Below, in pieces: positions 7,446-18,061 of a stretch of DNA of 37,419 nucleotides. The stretch is from Kineosporia sp. A_224. Lineage in GTDB: Bacteria > Actinomycetota > Actinomycetes > Actinomycetales > Kineosporiaceae. The position numbers and the translations under genes were made by a program. Positions within the stretch are counted from its first letter, which is position 1, and every line of letters begins with the position of its first letter. The stretch lies in contig NZ_MWLN01000121.1 in the NCBI RefSeq assembly GCF_002198655.1, forward strand, positions 1-37,419, in the 5' to 3' direction. The notes beneath the pieces were generated by a model, which did not search any database, was not told where the DNA came from, and worked only from the letters and a program-made list of their open reading frames with translations.

Positions 7446-10400
7446 GTGGACGACCCGCAGGCGTTCATCGCCGCCGACCGTCGCCGGGCGATCGCGTCCG
7501 GGGTCGAGCTGCCCACGCGGGTGCGGGGTGCGGCGCTGTTCGCCGACATCTCCGGCTTCACGCCGCTCACCGAGACCCTGGCCCGCGAGCTCGGGCCGCG
7601 GCGGGGCGCCGACGAGCTGAGCACCGTGCTCGGGGCGGTCTTCGAGGCCCTGCTCTCGCGGCTGCACGCGCACGGCGGGGACGTCATCTCCTTCAGCGGG
7701 GACGCCGTCACGTGCTGGCTCGACGGGGACGACGGTCTGCGGGCGGTCGCGTGCGGCCTCGCCATGCAGGAGGCGATGGCGGACGTCGGCCGGGTCGTCA
7801 CGCCGTCCGGCACCGCCGTCGACCTCGCGATGAAGGTCGCCGTCGCGGTGGGGGAGGCCCGCCGGCTCGTCGTCGGCGACCACCGGGTGCAGCTCGTCGA
7901 CGTCCTCGCCGGCCGGCTCGTCGACCACCTCGCCGCGGCCGAGCGACGCGCGACCACGGGAACGGTGACCCTCGACGCGTCGGCGCTCGACGCCCTCGGC
8001 GACCGGGCCGACGTCGACGTGCTCCCTGCCGACCTGACGGGCGACGTGCACCTGCCCGGCGACGCGACCGGACGGCGGGTCGGGGTGCTCCGCGGCCTGC
8101 GCGTGCCGCGACCCGCCCCGATGCCGTGGGAGCCGCCCCCGGACCTGCCCGAGCACGTCGTCCGGCAGTGGCTGCTGCCCCAGGTCTACGAGCGGATGCG
8201 GTCCGGCCGAGGCGAGTTCCTCGCCGAGCTGCGGCCCGCCGTCCCGCTCTTCGTGTCCTTCGGCGGGATCGACTACGACACCGACCCGTCGGCGCACGCC
8301 AAGCTCGACGAGTTCGTCATGGAGGCCCAGCGGGTCGTCGACGCGTACGGCGGCAGCACCCTGCAGCTGACGCTCGGCGACAAGGGCGCCTACCTCTACG
8401 CCGTGTTCGGCTCCCCGCTCGCCCACGAGGACGACGCCGCGCGGGCCTGCGCCGCGGCGCTCGAGCTGCGGGCGCTCGAGGGCCGGACGAGCGCGACCGA
8501 CCTGCGGATCGGGATCGCGACCGGCCGGCTGCGCAGCGGCACGTACGGGCACCCGACCCGGCGCACGTTCTGCTGCCTCGGGGACGCCGTGAACGTCGCG
8601 GCCCGGCTCATGTCCGCCGCTGCGGCCGGCGAGATCATCGTCGACGGCCGGGTGCACCGGGCGGCCGAGGACCGGTTCGCGTGGCGCCGGCTCGCCCCGC
8701 TCGCGGTCAAGGGCAAGAGCGCGGCGATCCAGGCGCACGCCCTCGAGGACGTCCGGGCCGGCGGCACCGGGCTCGCGGCGCGGCTCGCCGTCCGGTTCAC
8801 CGAGCCGATGGTCGGCCGGGTCCGCGAGCTGGCGGTCGTCACGGAGGTCGTCGAGGACGTCGTCGCCGGCTCTGGGCGGGTGCTCGAGATCGTCGCCGAG
8901 GCCGGCATGGGCAAGTCCCGGCTGGTCGCGGAGATGGTGCGGGTGCTGTCCCGCAGCGGGGTCGCCGTCCACGTCGGGGAGAGCCCGTCGTTCGGCGCCG
9001 GCACGAGCTACGCGGCATGGCGCGACGTCTGGTGGGACCTGCTCGGGCTCGGTGGTCTCGACCCCGACGACCTGCCCGCGGTGAGCTCCGCGCTGCGGGC
9101 CCGGCTGGAGTCCGTCGACCCGGGCCTCGTCTCCCGGCTGCCGCTGCTCGGCGCGCTGCTCGACCTCGCCCTGCCGGACAGCGACCTGACCCGGGGCTTC
9201 GACGCCAAGCTGCGCAAGACGTCGCTCGAGGACCTCGCCGTCCGCGTCGTCGCGCACCGGGCCTCGACCGCGCCGCTCGCGCTCGTCGTCGAGGACAGCC
9301 ACTGGATGGACCCGCTCTCCCGGGACCTGCTCACCGTGCTCGCGCAGGCGGCCGCGGCGGTGCCGCTGCTCGTCGTCGTGGCCTACCGGCCGGCCGGCGC
9401 CGGCGAGCCGGGGACCGGGCTCGAGGTACTGGCGCACCGCCGGGCCCTCGAGCTCGGGGCGCTCGACGACGAGGTCGTCGCGGCGCTGGTGCGGTCGCTC
9501 GTCCGGGCCCGGACGCCGGACGCCGGGGACGTCCCGGAGGTGCTCGTCGAGCGGGTCGTCGGGCGCAGCGCGGGCAACCCGTTCTACGTCGAGGAGCTCG
9601 TCACGTACCTGCTCGAGCGCGCCGACGGCCGCTTCACCGGCGTCGACGTCGAGACCCTCGACATGCCCGAGAGCCTCGCCGCGCTCGTCCTCTCCCGGAT
9701 CGACACCCTCGCCGAGGGGCCGCGGACGACGGCCAAGGTCGCGAGCGTCGTCGGCCGCTCGTTCACCGGGGCCGCGCTGCACGCCGTCCACCCCGACCTC
9801 GGCGACCGGGCCGGCGTCGACGCCGACCTCGACGTCCTGCGCGAGGTCGACCTGCTCACGCTCGACGACGCCGCGACCCGGCTGCACGCCTTCCGGCACG
9901 TCATCGTCCGGGACGTCGCCTACGAGTCGATGCCGCACGGCGTCCGCACCCGGCTCCACGAGCGGGCCGGCGACCACGTCGCCGCGGCGGCGTCCACGGC
10001 CGGTGGTCAGCTCCTCGACCTCGTCGCGTACCACTACGCGCGCGGCGGGGACGACGCGAAGAAGCGCTCGGCCCTGCTCGCGGCGGGTGCGGCGGCGCAG
10101 GCCCGGTACGCCAACTCGACGGCGATCGAGCACTACCGGGCGGTGCTCCCGCTGCTCGACGACGACGGCGCGCGCGGTCCGGTGCTGCTGGCCCTCGGCC
10201 AGGTGCTCGAGCTCACCGCGGCCTGGGACGACGCGGAGCACGCCTACGCCCGGGCACGGGCGTTCGCCGACGGGTCCGGCGACCGAGCGGCGACCGGTTG
10301 GGCGGACGTCGCGCTCGCCGAGGTCGCCCGCAAGCAGGGCCGGTTCGCGGACGCCGAGGCCCGGCTCGCGCACGCGGCCGACGCGTTCACGGCGCTCGCC

Positions 10401-11141
10401 GACGAGGTCGGCCTCGGCCGGGTGCTCCACCTGCGCGGGACCCTCGCCGCCCAACAGGGTCGCTACGACGACGCCCGGGCGCACTACGAGGCGAGCCTCG
10501 CCGTCCGGGAACGGCTCGGGGACCGGGCGCAGGCCGCCGCGCTGCTCAGCAACCTCGGCGTCATCGCCGAGTACACCGGCGACTACGCCGGCGCCCGCTC
10601 CCTCAACGAGCAGGCCCTCGCGCTGCGCACCCAGGTCGGCGACCGCTGGGCGATCGGCGTCTCGCAGAACAACCTCGGCATGATCGCCCTGCTCACCGAG
10701 GACTTCGTCGACGCGAAGGCCCGTTTCACCGAGGCGATGCGCCTCAACCTCGAGGTCGGTGACGCCTGGATGGTCGCCATCGCGCACAACAACCTCGGGA
10801 ACGCGCTGCGCGGCCTCGGCGACCTCGACGGTGCCCGTGCCGGCTACGCCCGCGCCCTGGAGGCCTACCTGCGCTGGGACGACCGCTGGGCCCTGGCGAT
10901 CCTGCTCGAGGACGTGGCCGTCACCGCCGCCCGTCTCGGCGCCCGACCCGACGCGCTCCGCCTGCTCGGCGCCGCCGAGACCCTGCGCGCCGAGATCGGG
11001 TCGCCCCGCTCGCCGAGTGACGAGACGGGACTGGCCGAGGTGCTCACGCCCGCCGCCCCGGACGACGAGCCGCTCCTCGCCGCCGGTCGGGCGCTGACGC
11101 TTGCCGCCGCCGCGGACCTCGCGGTCGCCGTCTGCCGCTGA
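7446..11141 (+). CDS. Soluble adenylyl cyclase-like protein: two cyclase domains, NTPase, TPR repeats
   Basis: 1231 residues from the GTG at 7446 (GGGAG ribosome-binding site). Domains in order: cyclase homology domain 1 (about 25-180) with metal-site aspartates D34 (FADISGFT) and D86 (SGDA); cyclase domain 2 (about 265-430) with N383 and R387 (GDAVNVAARL) and the DKGAYLYAVFGSP element; AAA/STAND-type NTPase with Walker A GMGKS at 487-491 and a Walker B-like LVVEDSHWMDP; and from roughly residue 860 on, tetratricopeptide repeats rich in YxxAR/NLG. Domain 1 lacks the transition-state Asn and domain 2 lacks the first metal Asp, so the pair would form one catalytic site, as in mammalian sAC. The usual base-contacting lysine appears to be S82, so activity and ATP specificity are uncertain. 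No membrane segment; likely a cytosolic signalling or scaffold protein. Confidence 0.88.
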   Translation: MDDPQAFIAADRRRAIASGVELPTRVRGAALFADISGFTPLTETLARELGPRRGADELSTVLGAVFEALLSRLHAHGGDVISFSGDAVTCWLDGDDGLRAVACGLAMQEAMADVGRVVTPSGTAVDLAMKVAVAVGEARRLVVGDHRVQLVDVLAGRLVDHLAAAERRATTGTVTLDASALDALGDRADVDVLPADLTGDVHLPGDATGRRVGVLRGLRVPRPAPMPWEPPPDLPEHVVRQWLLPQVYERMRSGRGEFLAELRPAVPLFVSFGGIDYDTDPSAHAKLDEFVMEAQRVVDAYGGSTLQLTLGDKGAYLYAVFGSPLAHEDDAARACAAALELRALEGRTSATDLRIGIATGRLRSGTYGHPTRRTFCCLGDAVNVAARLMSAAAAGEIIVDGRVHRAAEDRFAWRRLAPLAVKGKSAAIQAHALEDVRAGGTGLAARLAVRFTEPMVGRVRELAVVTEVVEDVVAGSGRVLEIVAEAGMGKSRLVAEMVRVLSRSGVAVHVGESPSFGAGTSYAAWRDVWWDLLGLGGLDPDDLPAVSSALRARLESVDPGLVSRLPLLGALLDLALPDSDLTRGFDAKLRKTSLEDLAVRVVAHRASTAPLALVVEDSHWMDPLSRDLLTVLAQAAAAVPLLVVVAYRPAGAGEPGTGLEVLAHRRALELGALDDEVVAALVRSLVRARTPDAGDVPEVLVERVVGRSAGNPFYVEELVTYLLERADGRFTGVDVETLDMPESLAALVLSRIDTLAEGPRTTAKVASVVGRSFTGAALHAVHPDLGDRAGVDADLDVLREVDLLTLDDAATRLHAFRHVIVRDVAYESMPHGVRTRLHERAGDHVAAAASTAGGQLLDLVAYHYARGGDDAKKRSALLAAGAAAQARYANSTAIEHYRAVLPLLDDDGARGPVLLALGQVLELTAAWDDAEHAYARARAFADGSGDRAATGWADVALAEVARKQGRFADAEARLAHAADAFTALADEVGLGRVLHLRGTLAAQQGRYDDARAHYEASLAVRERLGDRAQAAALLSNLGVIAEYTGDYAGARSLNEQALALRTQVGDRWAIGVSQNNLGMIALLTEDFVDAKARFTEAMRLNLEVGDAWMVAIAHNNLGNALRGLGDLDGARAGYARALEAYLRWDDRWALAILLEDVAVTAARLGARPDALRLLGAAETLRAEIGSPRSPSDETGLAEVLTPAAPDDEPLLAAGRALTLAAAADLAVAVCR

Positions 11142-11631
11142 CGGCCCGCGCCCCGGGGCGACCGCCGGGTGCTGTGCTCTGCCCTCACTCGTGAGGGTGC
11201 CGCCGTCCGACGTCGACCGAGGGACCTCGGGCGGCCGCACGCGACCGGCCTGCCGTCGCACCACACCGTCGACGTTGCCCGGCAACTCGCCGGTCCCGGC
11301 CCGGAGTGTCGCGAAGCAACGACGACGCTGTGGCGCGGACAGCGCGGACGCCCGCCACAACGCAACCAGAAGTCGCGGTCCTGGGCTGTCCCGGCGCCGG
11401 GACGGCACTTGTGGTTGCGTTGTGGTCGCCGGCCCGCCTGCGCAGGCACGTTCCTGGCTCGCTCCTGATGGCAGAGCAAGGCAGGGCGCAGAACGCGTGG
11501 CTCGCTGGTGAGGGCAGAGCAAACACCCGTGGACGACGTGCCCTCACGGGCTGCCTCGCCACCGGGCGGCGTCCGTCGTACAGTGGTGACACCGCAAACT
11601 AGTACGGATTTCAACTACCCGAGGAGAGGTC
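11142..11631. repeat. 490-bp non-coding spacer with nested inverted and direct repeats
   Basis: No credible gene. It contains a 14-bp perfect inverted repeat TGCTCTGCCCTCAC at 11175-11188, mirrored at 11508-11521, and inside it a second 14-bp perfect inverted repeat CCACAACGCAACCA at 11355-11368, mirrored at 11412-11425. A near-identical 25-bp direct repeat lies at 11455-11479 and 11498-11522. The inner pair could form a long hairpin and act as a terminator for the cyclase-like gene. The outer pair gives the whole block the look of a small palindromic element; no transposase is present. Confidence 0.6.
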
Positions 11632-12153
11632 ATGCCGCCCACCGACGAGGAGCTCGTCGCGATCCGTTCCCGTCGCGAGGACCTCAAGGCGAAGTACGTC
11701 GTGCCGGTGGCGCAGCGCCCGGCGTCACGGGCCCGCGGCATCCACCACGCGGCGCTCATCTGCTCCGACGTCGAGCAGACGATCGCCTTCTACCAGGGCC
11801 TGCTCGAGTTCCCGCTGGTCGAGCTCACCGAGAACCGGGACTACCCCGGGTCGTCGCACTTCTTCTTCGACCTCGGCAACGCGACGCTGCTCGGCTTCTT
11901 CGACTTCCCCGGCCTGGGCCTGCAGCCCGGCGTCGAGGCGATCGGCACGGTCCAGCACATCGCGATCTCCGTCGAGCGCTCGAACTGGGAGTACCTGCAG
12001 GGCAAGCTCGACGCCGCCGGCATCGAGTACTTCGGCCCGGCGCAGGGCATCCCGGAGTCGATGTACTTCAAGGACCCCGACGGCATCCAGGTCGAGCTCC
12101 TGTCCGACCCCCTGCTCTACTTCGCCGGCAAGCAGCTGGACGAAGAAGACTGA
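11632..12153 (+). CDS. VOC-superfamily metalloenzyme (glyoxalase / extradiol dioxygenase fold)
   Basis: 173 residues, ATG at 11632 after a strong GAGGAGAGG ribosome-binding site. Two beta-alpha-beta-beta-beta modules are visible: HHAALICSDVEQTIAFYQGLLEF (starting at residue 38) and VQHIAISVERSNWEYLQGKL (starting at 107). The likely metal ligands are H39 (or H38), H109 and E155 in GIQVELLS. Family members include glyoxalases, dioxygenases and epimerases; the substrate cannot be inferred. It stands alone, flanked by the repeat-rich spacer and a strong bidirectional terminator. Confidence 0.85.
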   Translation: MPPTDEELVAIRSRREDLKAKYVVPVAQRPASRARGIHHAALICSDVEQTIAFYQGLLEFPLVELTENRDYPGSSHFFFDLGNATLLGFFDFPGLGLQPGVEAIGTVQHIAISVERSNWEYLQGKLDAAGIEYFGPAQGIPESMYFKDPDGIQVELLSDPLLYFAGKQLDEED

Positions 12154-12169
12154 CCCCCACCCACCCTCG

Positions 12170-12218
12170 AGTTACTAGCGCGTATGACCCACTAACTGGG
12201 TCATACGCGCTAGTAACT
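12170..12218. terminator. Perfect 22-bp-arm palindromic terminator
   Basis: Arms at 12170-12191 and 12197-12218 are perfectly complementary with a 5-base loop CTAAC. It sits between the converging VOC and ABC permease genes, so it can serve both strands. The stem contains the palindromic half GCGCGTATGACCC and is noticeably lower in GC than its surroundings. There is no clear T run. Confidence 0.8.
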
Positions 12219-12237
12219 GCGGCGGGGAGGAGGGCGG

Positions 12238-13473
12238 TCAGGCGACGCGGGTGCCGGTGGGGAGGCGGCGGGTCGGGGTGCGCAGGCGGCGGACGGCGAC
12301 CACGACGAACAGACCGCCGAGGACCAGGTCCGCGGCGAGGCCGTAGGGCCACGTCGCGCGGAGGGACTCGCGCTGCGCCTGGCGTTCCCTGTCGTACTGC
12401 TGCGAGCGCGCCAGGTCCTCGTAGCACTCCTCGAGCGGGAACCTCGGGCCGAGCCGGGCCTCGCGGACGCTGTCCCGGATGAGCGTCATCGGGTCGTCGG
12501 ACCCGTTCTCCGTCAATGGCTTCGGCGAGGCATCCGCGACGACGACGTAGGGCGACGCGGCGAGCAGCCACCAGGAGCGGTTGGTGTATGTGATGGTCCG
12601 CTCCTCCTGCGTGACCCGGCACCCGGTCGGGGCGCCCTCGGCGGTGTAGACCTGCTGGCGCACCGCGACCGACGTGTTCTCCGTGACGAGCGGCACCGAC
12701 AGCGCGAAGAGCAGCGGCAGGCCCGGGCCGAGGAACGCGACGGTGAGGTAGGTCAGGACGGCGCTGGACGACGTCCGCGCCGTGATCGCCGACCAGCCGA
12801 GGCCGACCGCGCAGACGACGAGGATCGTCAGGGCGAGCACCGCAAGGACGACGGCGAGCCGGCCGAAGGGGGTGCCGCCGTCGAGGTAGATCCAGCCGAT
12901 GAACGGGACGGCGGCCGCGAGCAGCGCGAGGCCGGTCGCCCAGGCGGCGAGGAGCTTGCCGACGACGATCTGCGCGGGGCTGAGCAGCGTCGTCTGCAGC
13001 GTCGCGAGGACGCCGGCCTGCCGGTCGCCGTTGATGCTCGTCGCCGAGAGGGCGGGGGAGACGAGCCCGGCGAGGGAGAGCACGAGGAAGACGATGATCC
13101 CGAACGTGAGCCGGCCGGCGACCTGGTCCGCGAGCCGGGCCGCGGCCTCGTCGGCACCCGGCGCGAGGCCCTCGCCCTCGAAGCTCGCGTCGTAGATCCG
13201 GTGCACGGCCCAGCGGACGAGGATCGTCAGCAGGGCGAGGACTCCGGTCCACAGCGCGAGGACGGCTGTCCAGCGGGTCGAGCGGATCCGTTGCCGCAGC
13301 TCGAGAACGGCGACGGTGCGGACGCCGGCCCAGCCGAGGTGCCACGTGCCCGGACCGGTGCCGTCCGGCAATGGTCGTGCGGCGAGCAGGAGACCTGCGC
13401 CACCGGGCGCGGGTGCGTGCGCCGCGTCGTCCGGGCGGGGGGCCGCGGCCGAGGTGAGGGAGTCGTCGCTCAT
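12238..13473 (-). CDS. ABC-2 type transporter permease
   Basis: 411 residues from the ATG at 13473, which overlaps the ATPase stop by four bases; longer frames upstream run antisense-like through the ATPase gene. Six hydrophobic segments are visible: [90 protein letters not shown], and a last one near the C-terminus, [13 protein letters not shown] large polar loop of about 100 residues separates segments 5 and 6. With the overlapping ATPase it forms a two-gene exporter; cargo unknown. Confidence 0.88.
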   Translation of the reverse strand: MSDDSLTSAAAPRPDDAAHAPAPGGAGLLLAARPLPDGTGPGTWHLGWAGVRTVAVLELRQRIRSTRWTAVLALWTGVLALLTILVRWAVHRIYDASFEGEGLAPGADEAAARLADQVAGRLTFGIIVFLVLSLAGLVSPALSATSINGDRQAGVLATLQTTLLSPAQIVVGKLLAAWATGLALLAAAVPFIGWIYLDGGTPFGRLAVVLAVLALTILVVCAVGLGWSAITARTSSSAVLTYLTVAFLGPGLPLLFALSVPLVTENTSVAVRQQVYTAEGAPTGCRVTQEERTITYTNRSWWLLAASPYVVVADASPKPLTENGSDDPMTLIRDSVREARLGPRFPLEECYEDLARSQQYDRERQAQRESLRATWPYGLAADLVLGGLFVVVAVRRLRTPTRRLPTGTRVA

Positions 13474-14402
13474 CGCCGGTCCTCCGTGAGGGCGAGGTAG
13501 GCCTGCTCGAGGACGCCGGAGGCCGGCGCGAGCTCGACGACGGGGACGCCGTCGCGGACGAGGGCTGCGAGCAGCTCGGCGGCCTCGACGTCGGAGCCGA
13601 GCTCGACCTCGACGCCGTCCCGGTCCGGCGGCGGGTGCGGGGTCCGGCGGGCGTCGAGGGCGGCGAGCAGGACGCCGAGGTCGAGCGCCCGGACCCGCCA
13701 GGTGCGGCGGGCCTGCGCGGCGGCGGCGACCTCCTCGACGGCCACGGTGCGGCCGCGCGCGACGATGACGGCCCGGTCGGCCATCTCGTCGAGCTCGGCG
13801 AGCACGTGGCTCGACACGAGCACGGTCCGGCCCTCGGCGGCGAGCCCGCGGACGATGCCGCGCAGCTCGATCCGCGAGCGCGGGTCGAGGCCGGACGCGG
13901 GCTCGTCGAGCAGGACGACGTCCGGGTCGTGGACGAGCGCCCGGGCCAGGCCCAGGCGCTGCTTCTGCCCGCGGGACAGGACCTGCGTCGGGCGGTCCCG
14001 CAGGTCCGCGAGGTGGACCAGCTCGAGGAGGTGGTCGACCCGGGCCGCCGCGGCGGCGCGGGGCAGGGCGAACGCGTCGGCCACCGTGAGCAGCACCTCG
14101 CGGCAGGTCAGGGACTCCCACGTGCCGAAGACGTCGGGCATCCAGCCGGTCCGGGCGCGGACGGCGCGGGGCTGGGTCACCGGGTCGAAGCCGGCGATGC
14201 TCACCTGGCCGGCGTCCGGCACGAGCAGCGAGGCGAGGACGAGCAGCAGGGTGGTCTTGCCCGAGCCGTTCGGGCCGACGAGCGCGGTGACCTTGCCCGG
14301 CGGGGCGTCGAGGTCGATGTGGTCCACGGCGACGACGTCACCGAACGTGCGCCGGACACCGCGGGCCGTGATGCCGGCGCGCGGGACGGTCGGTTCCGTC
14401 AT
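13470..14402 (-). CDS. ABC transporter ATP-binding protein
   Basis: 310 residues, ATG at 14402 after a G-rich ribosome-binding site. Walker A GPNGSGKT at 43-50, signature LSRGQ at 142-146, Walker B VVLLDE at 162-167, followed by the H-loop region [16 protein letters not shown]. It has the C-terminal extension typical of exporter ATPases of the CcmA/NatA group. Partner of the permease encoded directly downstream with a 4-bp overlap. It powers export of an unknown substrate, or immunity or resistance (inference). Confidence 0.92.
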   Translation of the reverse strand: MTEPTVPRAGITARGVRRTFGDVVAVDHIDLDAPPGKVTALVGPNGSGKTTLLLVLASLLVPDAGQVSIAGFDPVTQPRAVRARTGWMPDVFGTWESLTCREVLLTVADAFALPRAAAAARVDHLLELVHLADLRDRPTQVLSRGQKQRLGLARALVHDPDVVLLDEPASGLDPRSRIELRGIVRGLAAEGRTVLVSSHVLAELDEMADRAVIVARGRTVAVEEVAAAAQARRTWRVRALDLGVLLAALDARRTPHPPPDRDGVEVELGSDVEAAELLAALVRDGVPVVELAPASGVLEQAYLALTEDRR

Positions 14403-14452
14403 GCGACAACCCCCACTCGACGTCGTCCGTGGCTCCCCGCCCGGACGTGGCC

Positions 14453-14470
14453 GTCACCCGTACGGGTGAC
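14453..14470. promoter_or_regulatory. 18-bp perfect palindrome between ABC ATPase and aspartokinase
   Basis: GTCACCCGTACGGGTGAC at 14453-14470 is perfectly symmetric and lies 51 bp upstream of the ATPase start in the 303-bp divergent region. It is a good operator candidate for a dimeric regulator of the ABC exporter. The rest of the region up to 14631 contains only short inverted repeats (for example GACCTCC / GGAGGTC). Confidence 0.45.
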
Positions 14471-14631
14471 TCGCGGCCACGGATCATGCTGTCAGTTCTC
14501 CGGTGCCGCCGACCCAGGGACGCAAAGGTCACCGGTGAGGTTGCACGAGACCTCCACATCCTGCGCCCGGGTGCTCGTGCGGCGGAGGTCTTGCACGCCG
14601 GACGGGCGGGGGAGCGCGGCGGAGGGGTCGA

Positions 14632-14637
14632 TAGACT
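14632..14637 (+). promoter_or_regulatory. -10 element upstream of aspartokinase
   Basis: TAGACT in a GATAGACT context is a good actinobacterial -10 hexamer. Predicted start near 14644 gives a leader of about 60 bases with an AGGAGAG ribosome-binding site before the GTG at 14706. No convincing -35. Confidence 0.4.
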
Positions 14638-14705
14638 CGGCCCCTGGACCGGTGAGCCCGCCGGCACCCGTCGCCAGCACCCACCAGCAACCCAGGAGAG
14701 CCGTC

Positions 14706-16027
<1,322 letters not shown>

Positions 16028-16031
<4 letters not shown>

Positions 16032-17182
16032 CCGACCAGCAGCAGACCAGCCGGCAGGCCAGCCGGATCGAGGGCCGCAAGCCCACGCTCGCCGTCGTCG
16101 GCGCCACGGGCGCCGTCGGCACCGTGATGCTCGGGATCCTGTCGACGCGCGAGGACGTCTGGGGCGAGATCCGTCTCGTCGCGTCGGCCCGCTCGGCGGG
16201 CAAGCGGCTCACGGTGCGCGGCGAGGAGGTCGAGGTCGTCGCCCTGGCGCCCGAGGTCTTCGACGGCGTCGACGTCGCGATGTTCGACGTGCCCGACGAG
16301 ATCTCCGCCGAGTGGGGGCCGGTCGCGGCGTCCCGCGGCGCGGTCGTCGTCGACAACTCGGGCGCCTTCCGGATGGACCCGGACGTGCCGCTCGTCGTCC
16401 CCGAGGTCAACCCGGCCGCGATCCGCAACCGGCCCAAGGGGATCATCAGCAACCCGAACTGCACGACGCTGACGATGATGGACGCCCTCGGCGCCCTGCA
16501 CTCGCAGTGGGGCCTCACCGAGCTCGTCGTCGCGTCGTACCAGGCGGCGTCCGGGGCCGGCCAGCCCGGCGTCGACCGGCTCCACGACGAGCTCGAGGTC
16601 GTCGCCGCGGACCGCTCGCTCGGCTCCGCGACGGGCGACGTCCGGCAGGCGATCGCCGACAAGCTCGGCGACGGCCCCTCGCCGTTCCCCGCGCCGCTGG
16701 CGATGAACGTCGTCCCGTGGGCGGGCTCGCTCAAGGACGGCGGCTGGAGCAGCGAGGAGCTCAAGGTCCGCAACGAGTCCCGCAAGATCCTCGGGATCCC
16801 GGACCTGCGGGTCTCCGCGACGTGCGTCCGGGTGCCGGTCGTGACGACCCACTCGCTCGCCGTCCACGCGACGTTCCAGAAGCCGATCAGCGTCGACGAC
16901 GCGCGCCGCGCGCTCGTCGAGGCGCCGAGCGTCGTCGTCGTCGACGACCCGGCGAACGCCGAGTTCCCGACCCCGGCGGACGTCGTCGGCTCGGACCCGA
17001 CGTTCGTCGGCCGGATCCGCCAGGCGCTCGACTTCCCGAACACGCTCGACCTGTTCGTGTGCGGCGACAACCTCCGCAAGGGGGCGGCGCTCAACACCGC
17101 GCAGATCGCCGAGCTCGTCGCGGCCGAGCTCACGGGCCGCGGCCCGGCGGACCTCGACGACAACGGGGCCGACGAGGCCTGA
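16028..17182 (+). CDS. asd: Aspartate-semialdehyde dehydrogenase
   Basis: 384 residues, ATG at 16028 overlapping the aspartokinase stop (ATGA). It reduces aspartyl phosphate to aspartate semialdehyde with NADPH, the second step of the aspartate pathway. NADP-binding motif GATGAVG at 25-31, catalytic cysteine C145 in SNPNCTT, substrate-binding R268 and the acid/base histidine H275 in [10 protein letters not shown]. It has a polar N-terminal extension of about 18 residues before the Rossmann strand and a short acidic tail. A strong hairpin follows, ending the operon. Confidence 0.96.
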
Positions 17183-17203
17183 CCGTTCTGCGACAACGCC
17201 TTC

Positions 17204-17237
17204 GCGGGCCGGTACCCCTGGCGGGGTGCCGGCCCGC
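17204..17237. terminator. Rho-independent-type hairpin after asd
   Basis: Arms 17204-17218 and 17223-17237 pair over 15 bp with one G-U wobble and a TGGC loop. No T tract, as is common in high-GC actinobacteria. It separates asd from the convergent HAD gene and may serve both. Confidence 0.75.
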
Positions 17238-17254
17238 GGTGCGTCCGGGGCGGG

Positions 17255-17944
17255 TCAGGGCTCGAGAGAGGCGCAGGTCGCGACGACGGGGATGTGCGCG
17301 GGGTGCCCGACCAGCAGGGGGTGGGCCGGGTCGGGCGAGCCGTCGTGGCCGGCGGCGGGCCGCACGATCCGCACGGCGGACAGCCCGGCCTCCACCGCCC
17401 CCTGGCAGTATCGGGCCTGGTCGTCGAGCATCACCGCACGCTCCGCGGGGACGTCGAGCGCCGCGAGCGCCGCGAGCGCGTGGGCGTAGATCGCCGGGGC
17501 CGGCTTGGCGGCGCGTAGCTCGCACGACAGGACGAGGACGTCGACGAGCCGGTCGAGGCCCAGGTCGGCGAGCAGCGGGCGGGTGTCCTCGGCGCAGTTG
17601 CTGACGAAGGCCGTCGGTGTCCCGGCGGCGCGCAGCCGGTGCAGGAAGTCGACGGCGTCCTTGTGCATCGTGCAGTGCTCCCGCATGAGCGCCGGGTACG
17701 CCGCGAGGAGGCTCTCGGCGAGCCCGTCGGCCGGATCGACCCCGCAGCGCCGAAGGATCCTCGGGACGGCGTCCGCCATCCCGGTCGGCGAGACCATCGC
17801 GCCGCCGTCCTCGGCCCGGGACGCCGCCATGAAGCGCAGCGGGTCGACGCCGACCCGCCGGGCACCCTCCCGGACGACGGCGCCGAAGTCGACGCTGAGC
17901 ACGGTGTCGTAGACGTCGACCAACCAGGCGCGCGGGTGCTCCAC
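17255..17944 (-). CDS. HAD-superfamily hydrolase
   Basis: 229 residues from the GTG at 17944. Haloacid dehalogenase-type phosphatase with all four motifs: I, D10-V-Y-D13-T (nucleophile and general acid); II, S115 in FVSN; III, K147 in AAKPAP; IV, D174-D175 in VMLDDQ. The helical cap between motifs I and II marks subclass I. Substrate is probably a small phosphorylated metabolite; not deducible. Its mRNA looks leaderless (TAGGGT six bases before the start). Divergent from the membrane-protein operon. Confidence 0.85.
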   Translation of the reverse strand: MEHPRAWLVDVYDTVLSVDFGAVVREGARRVGVDPLRFMAASRAEDGGAMVSPTGMADAVPRILRRCGVDPADGLAESLLAAYPALMREHCTMHKDAVDFLHRLRAAGTPTAFVSNCAEDTRPLLADLGLDRLVDVLVLSCELRAAKPAPAIYAHALAALAALDVPAERAVMLDDQARYCQGAVEAGLSAVRIVRPAAGHDGSPDPAHPLLVGHPAHIPVVATCASLEP

Positions 17945-17950
17945 GAGGCG

Positions 17951-17956
17951 ACCCTA
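17951..17956 (-). promoter_or_regulatory. -10 element for a leaderless HAD mRNA
   Basis: On the minus strand TAGGGT is followed by six bases and then the GTG at 17944-17942. No ribosome-binding site can fit, so a leaderless transcript is predicted. Confidence 0.45.
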
Positions 17957-17986
17957 GCCCGCGGCGTGGCGGGCGGCCACCGGCTC

Positions 17987-18046
17987 TTGAACATGTTCAG
18001 GAGTGCGGCTACCTTCGTCCTGAACACGTTCAACTGAACACGTTCA
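17987..18046 (+). promoter_or_regulatory. Promoter with three TGAAC-N2-GTTCA operators
   Basis: TTGAAC at 17987-17992 and TACCTT at 18010-18015, with a 17-bp spacer, form a plausible -35/-10 pair. Three 12-bp inverted repeats overlie it: TGAACATGTTCA at 17988-17999 (perfect), TGAACACGTTCA at 18021-18032 and the same again at 18035-18046. The first covers the -35, the second the expected start site. This is the layout of a tightly repressed promoter; the TetR gene at 19562 is the obvious candidate regulator (inference). Confidence 0.7.
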
Positions 18047-18061
18047 AACGGAGGAGGGGCC

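Noticed and set aside
6687-11522. A 1611-codon open frame on the minus strand
   Set aside because: It is antisense to recR, DUF5063 and the cyclase-like gene, rich in Arg/Gly/Val with no domain, and arises from GC-rich codon use in the real genes.
11101-11614. Several overlapping short frames in the spacer after the cyclase-like gene
   Set aside because: They occur on both strands with similar Arg-rich peptides, which is explained by the inverted repeats, and none has a ribosome-binding site or domain.
13635-14705. N-terminal extension of aspartokinase
   Set aside because: The frame is open upstream only because it is antisense to the ABC ATPase; the family start (LVVQKYGG) and ribosome-binding site fix the GTG at 14706.
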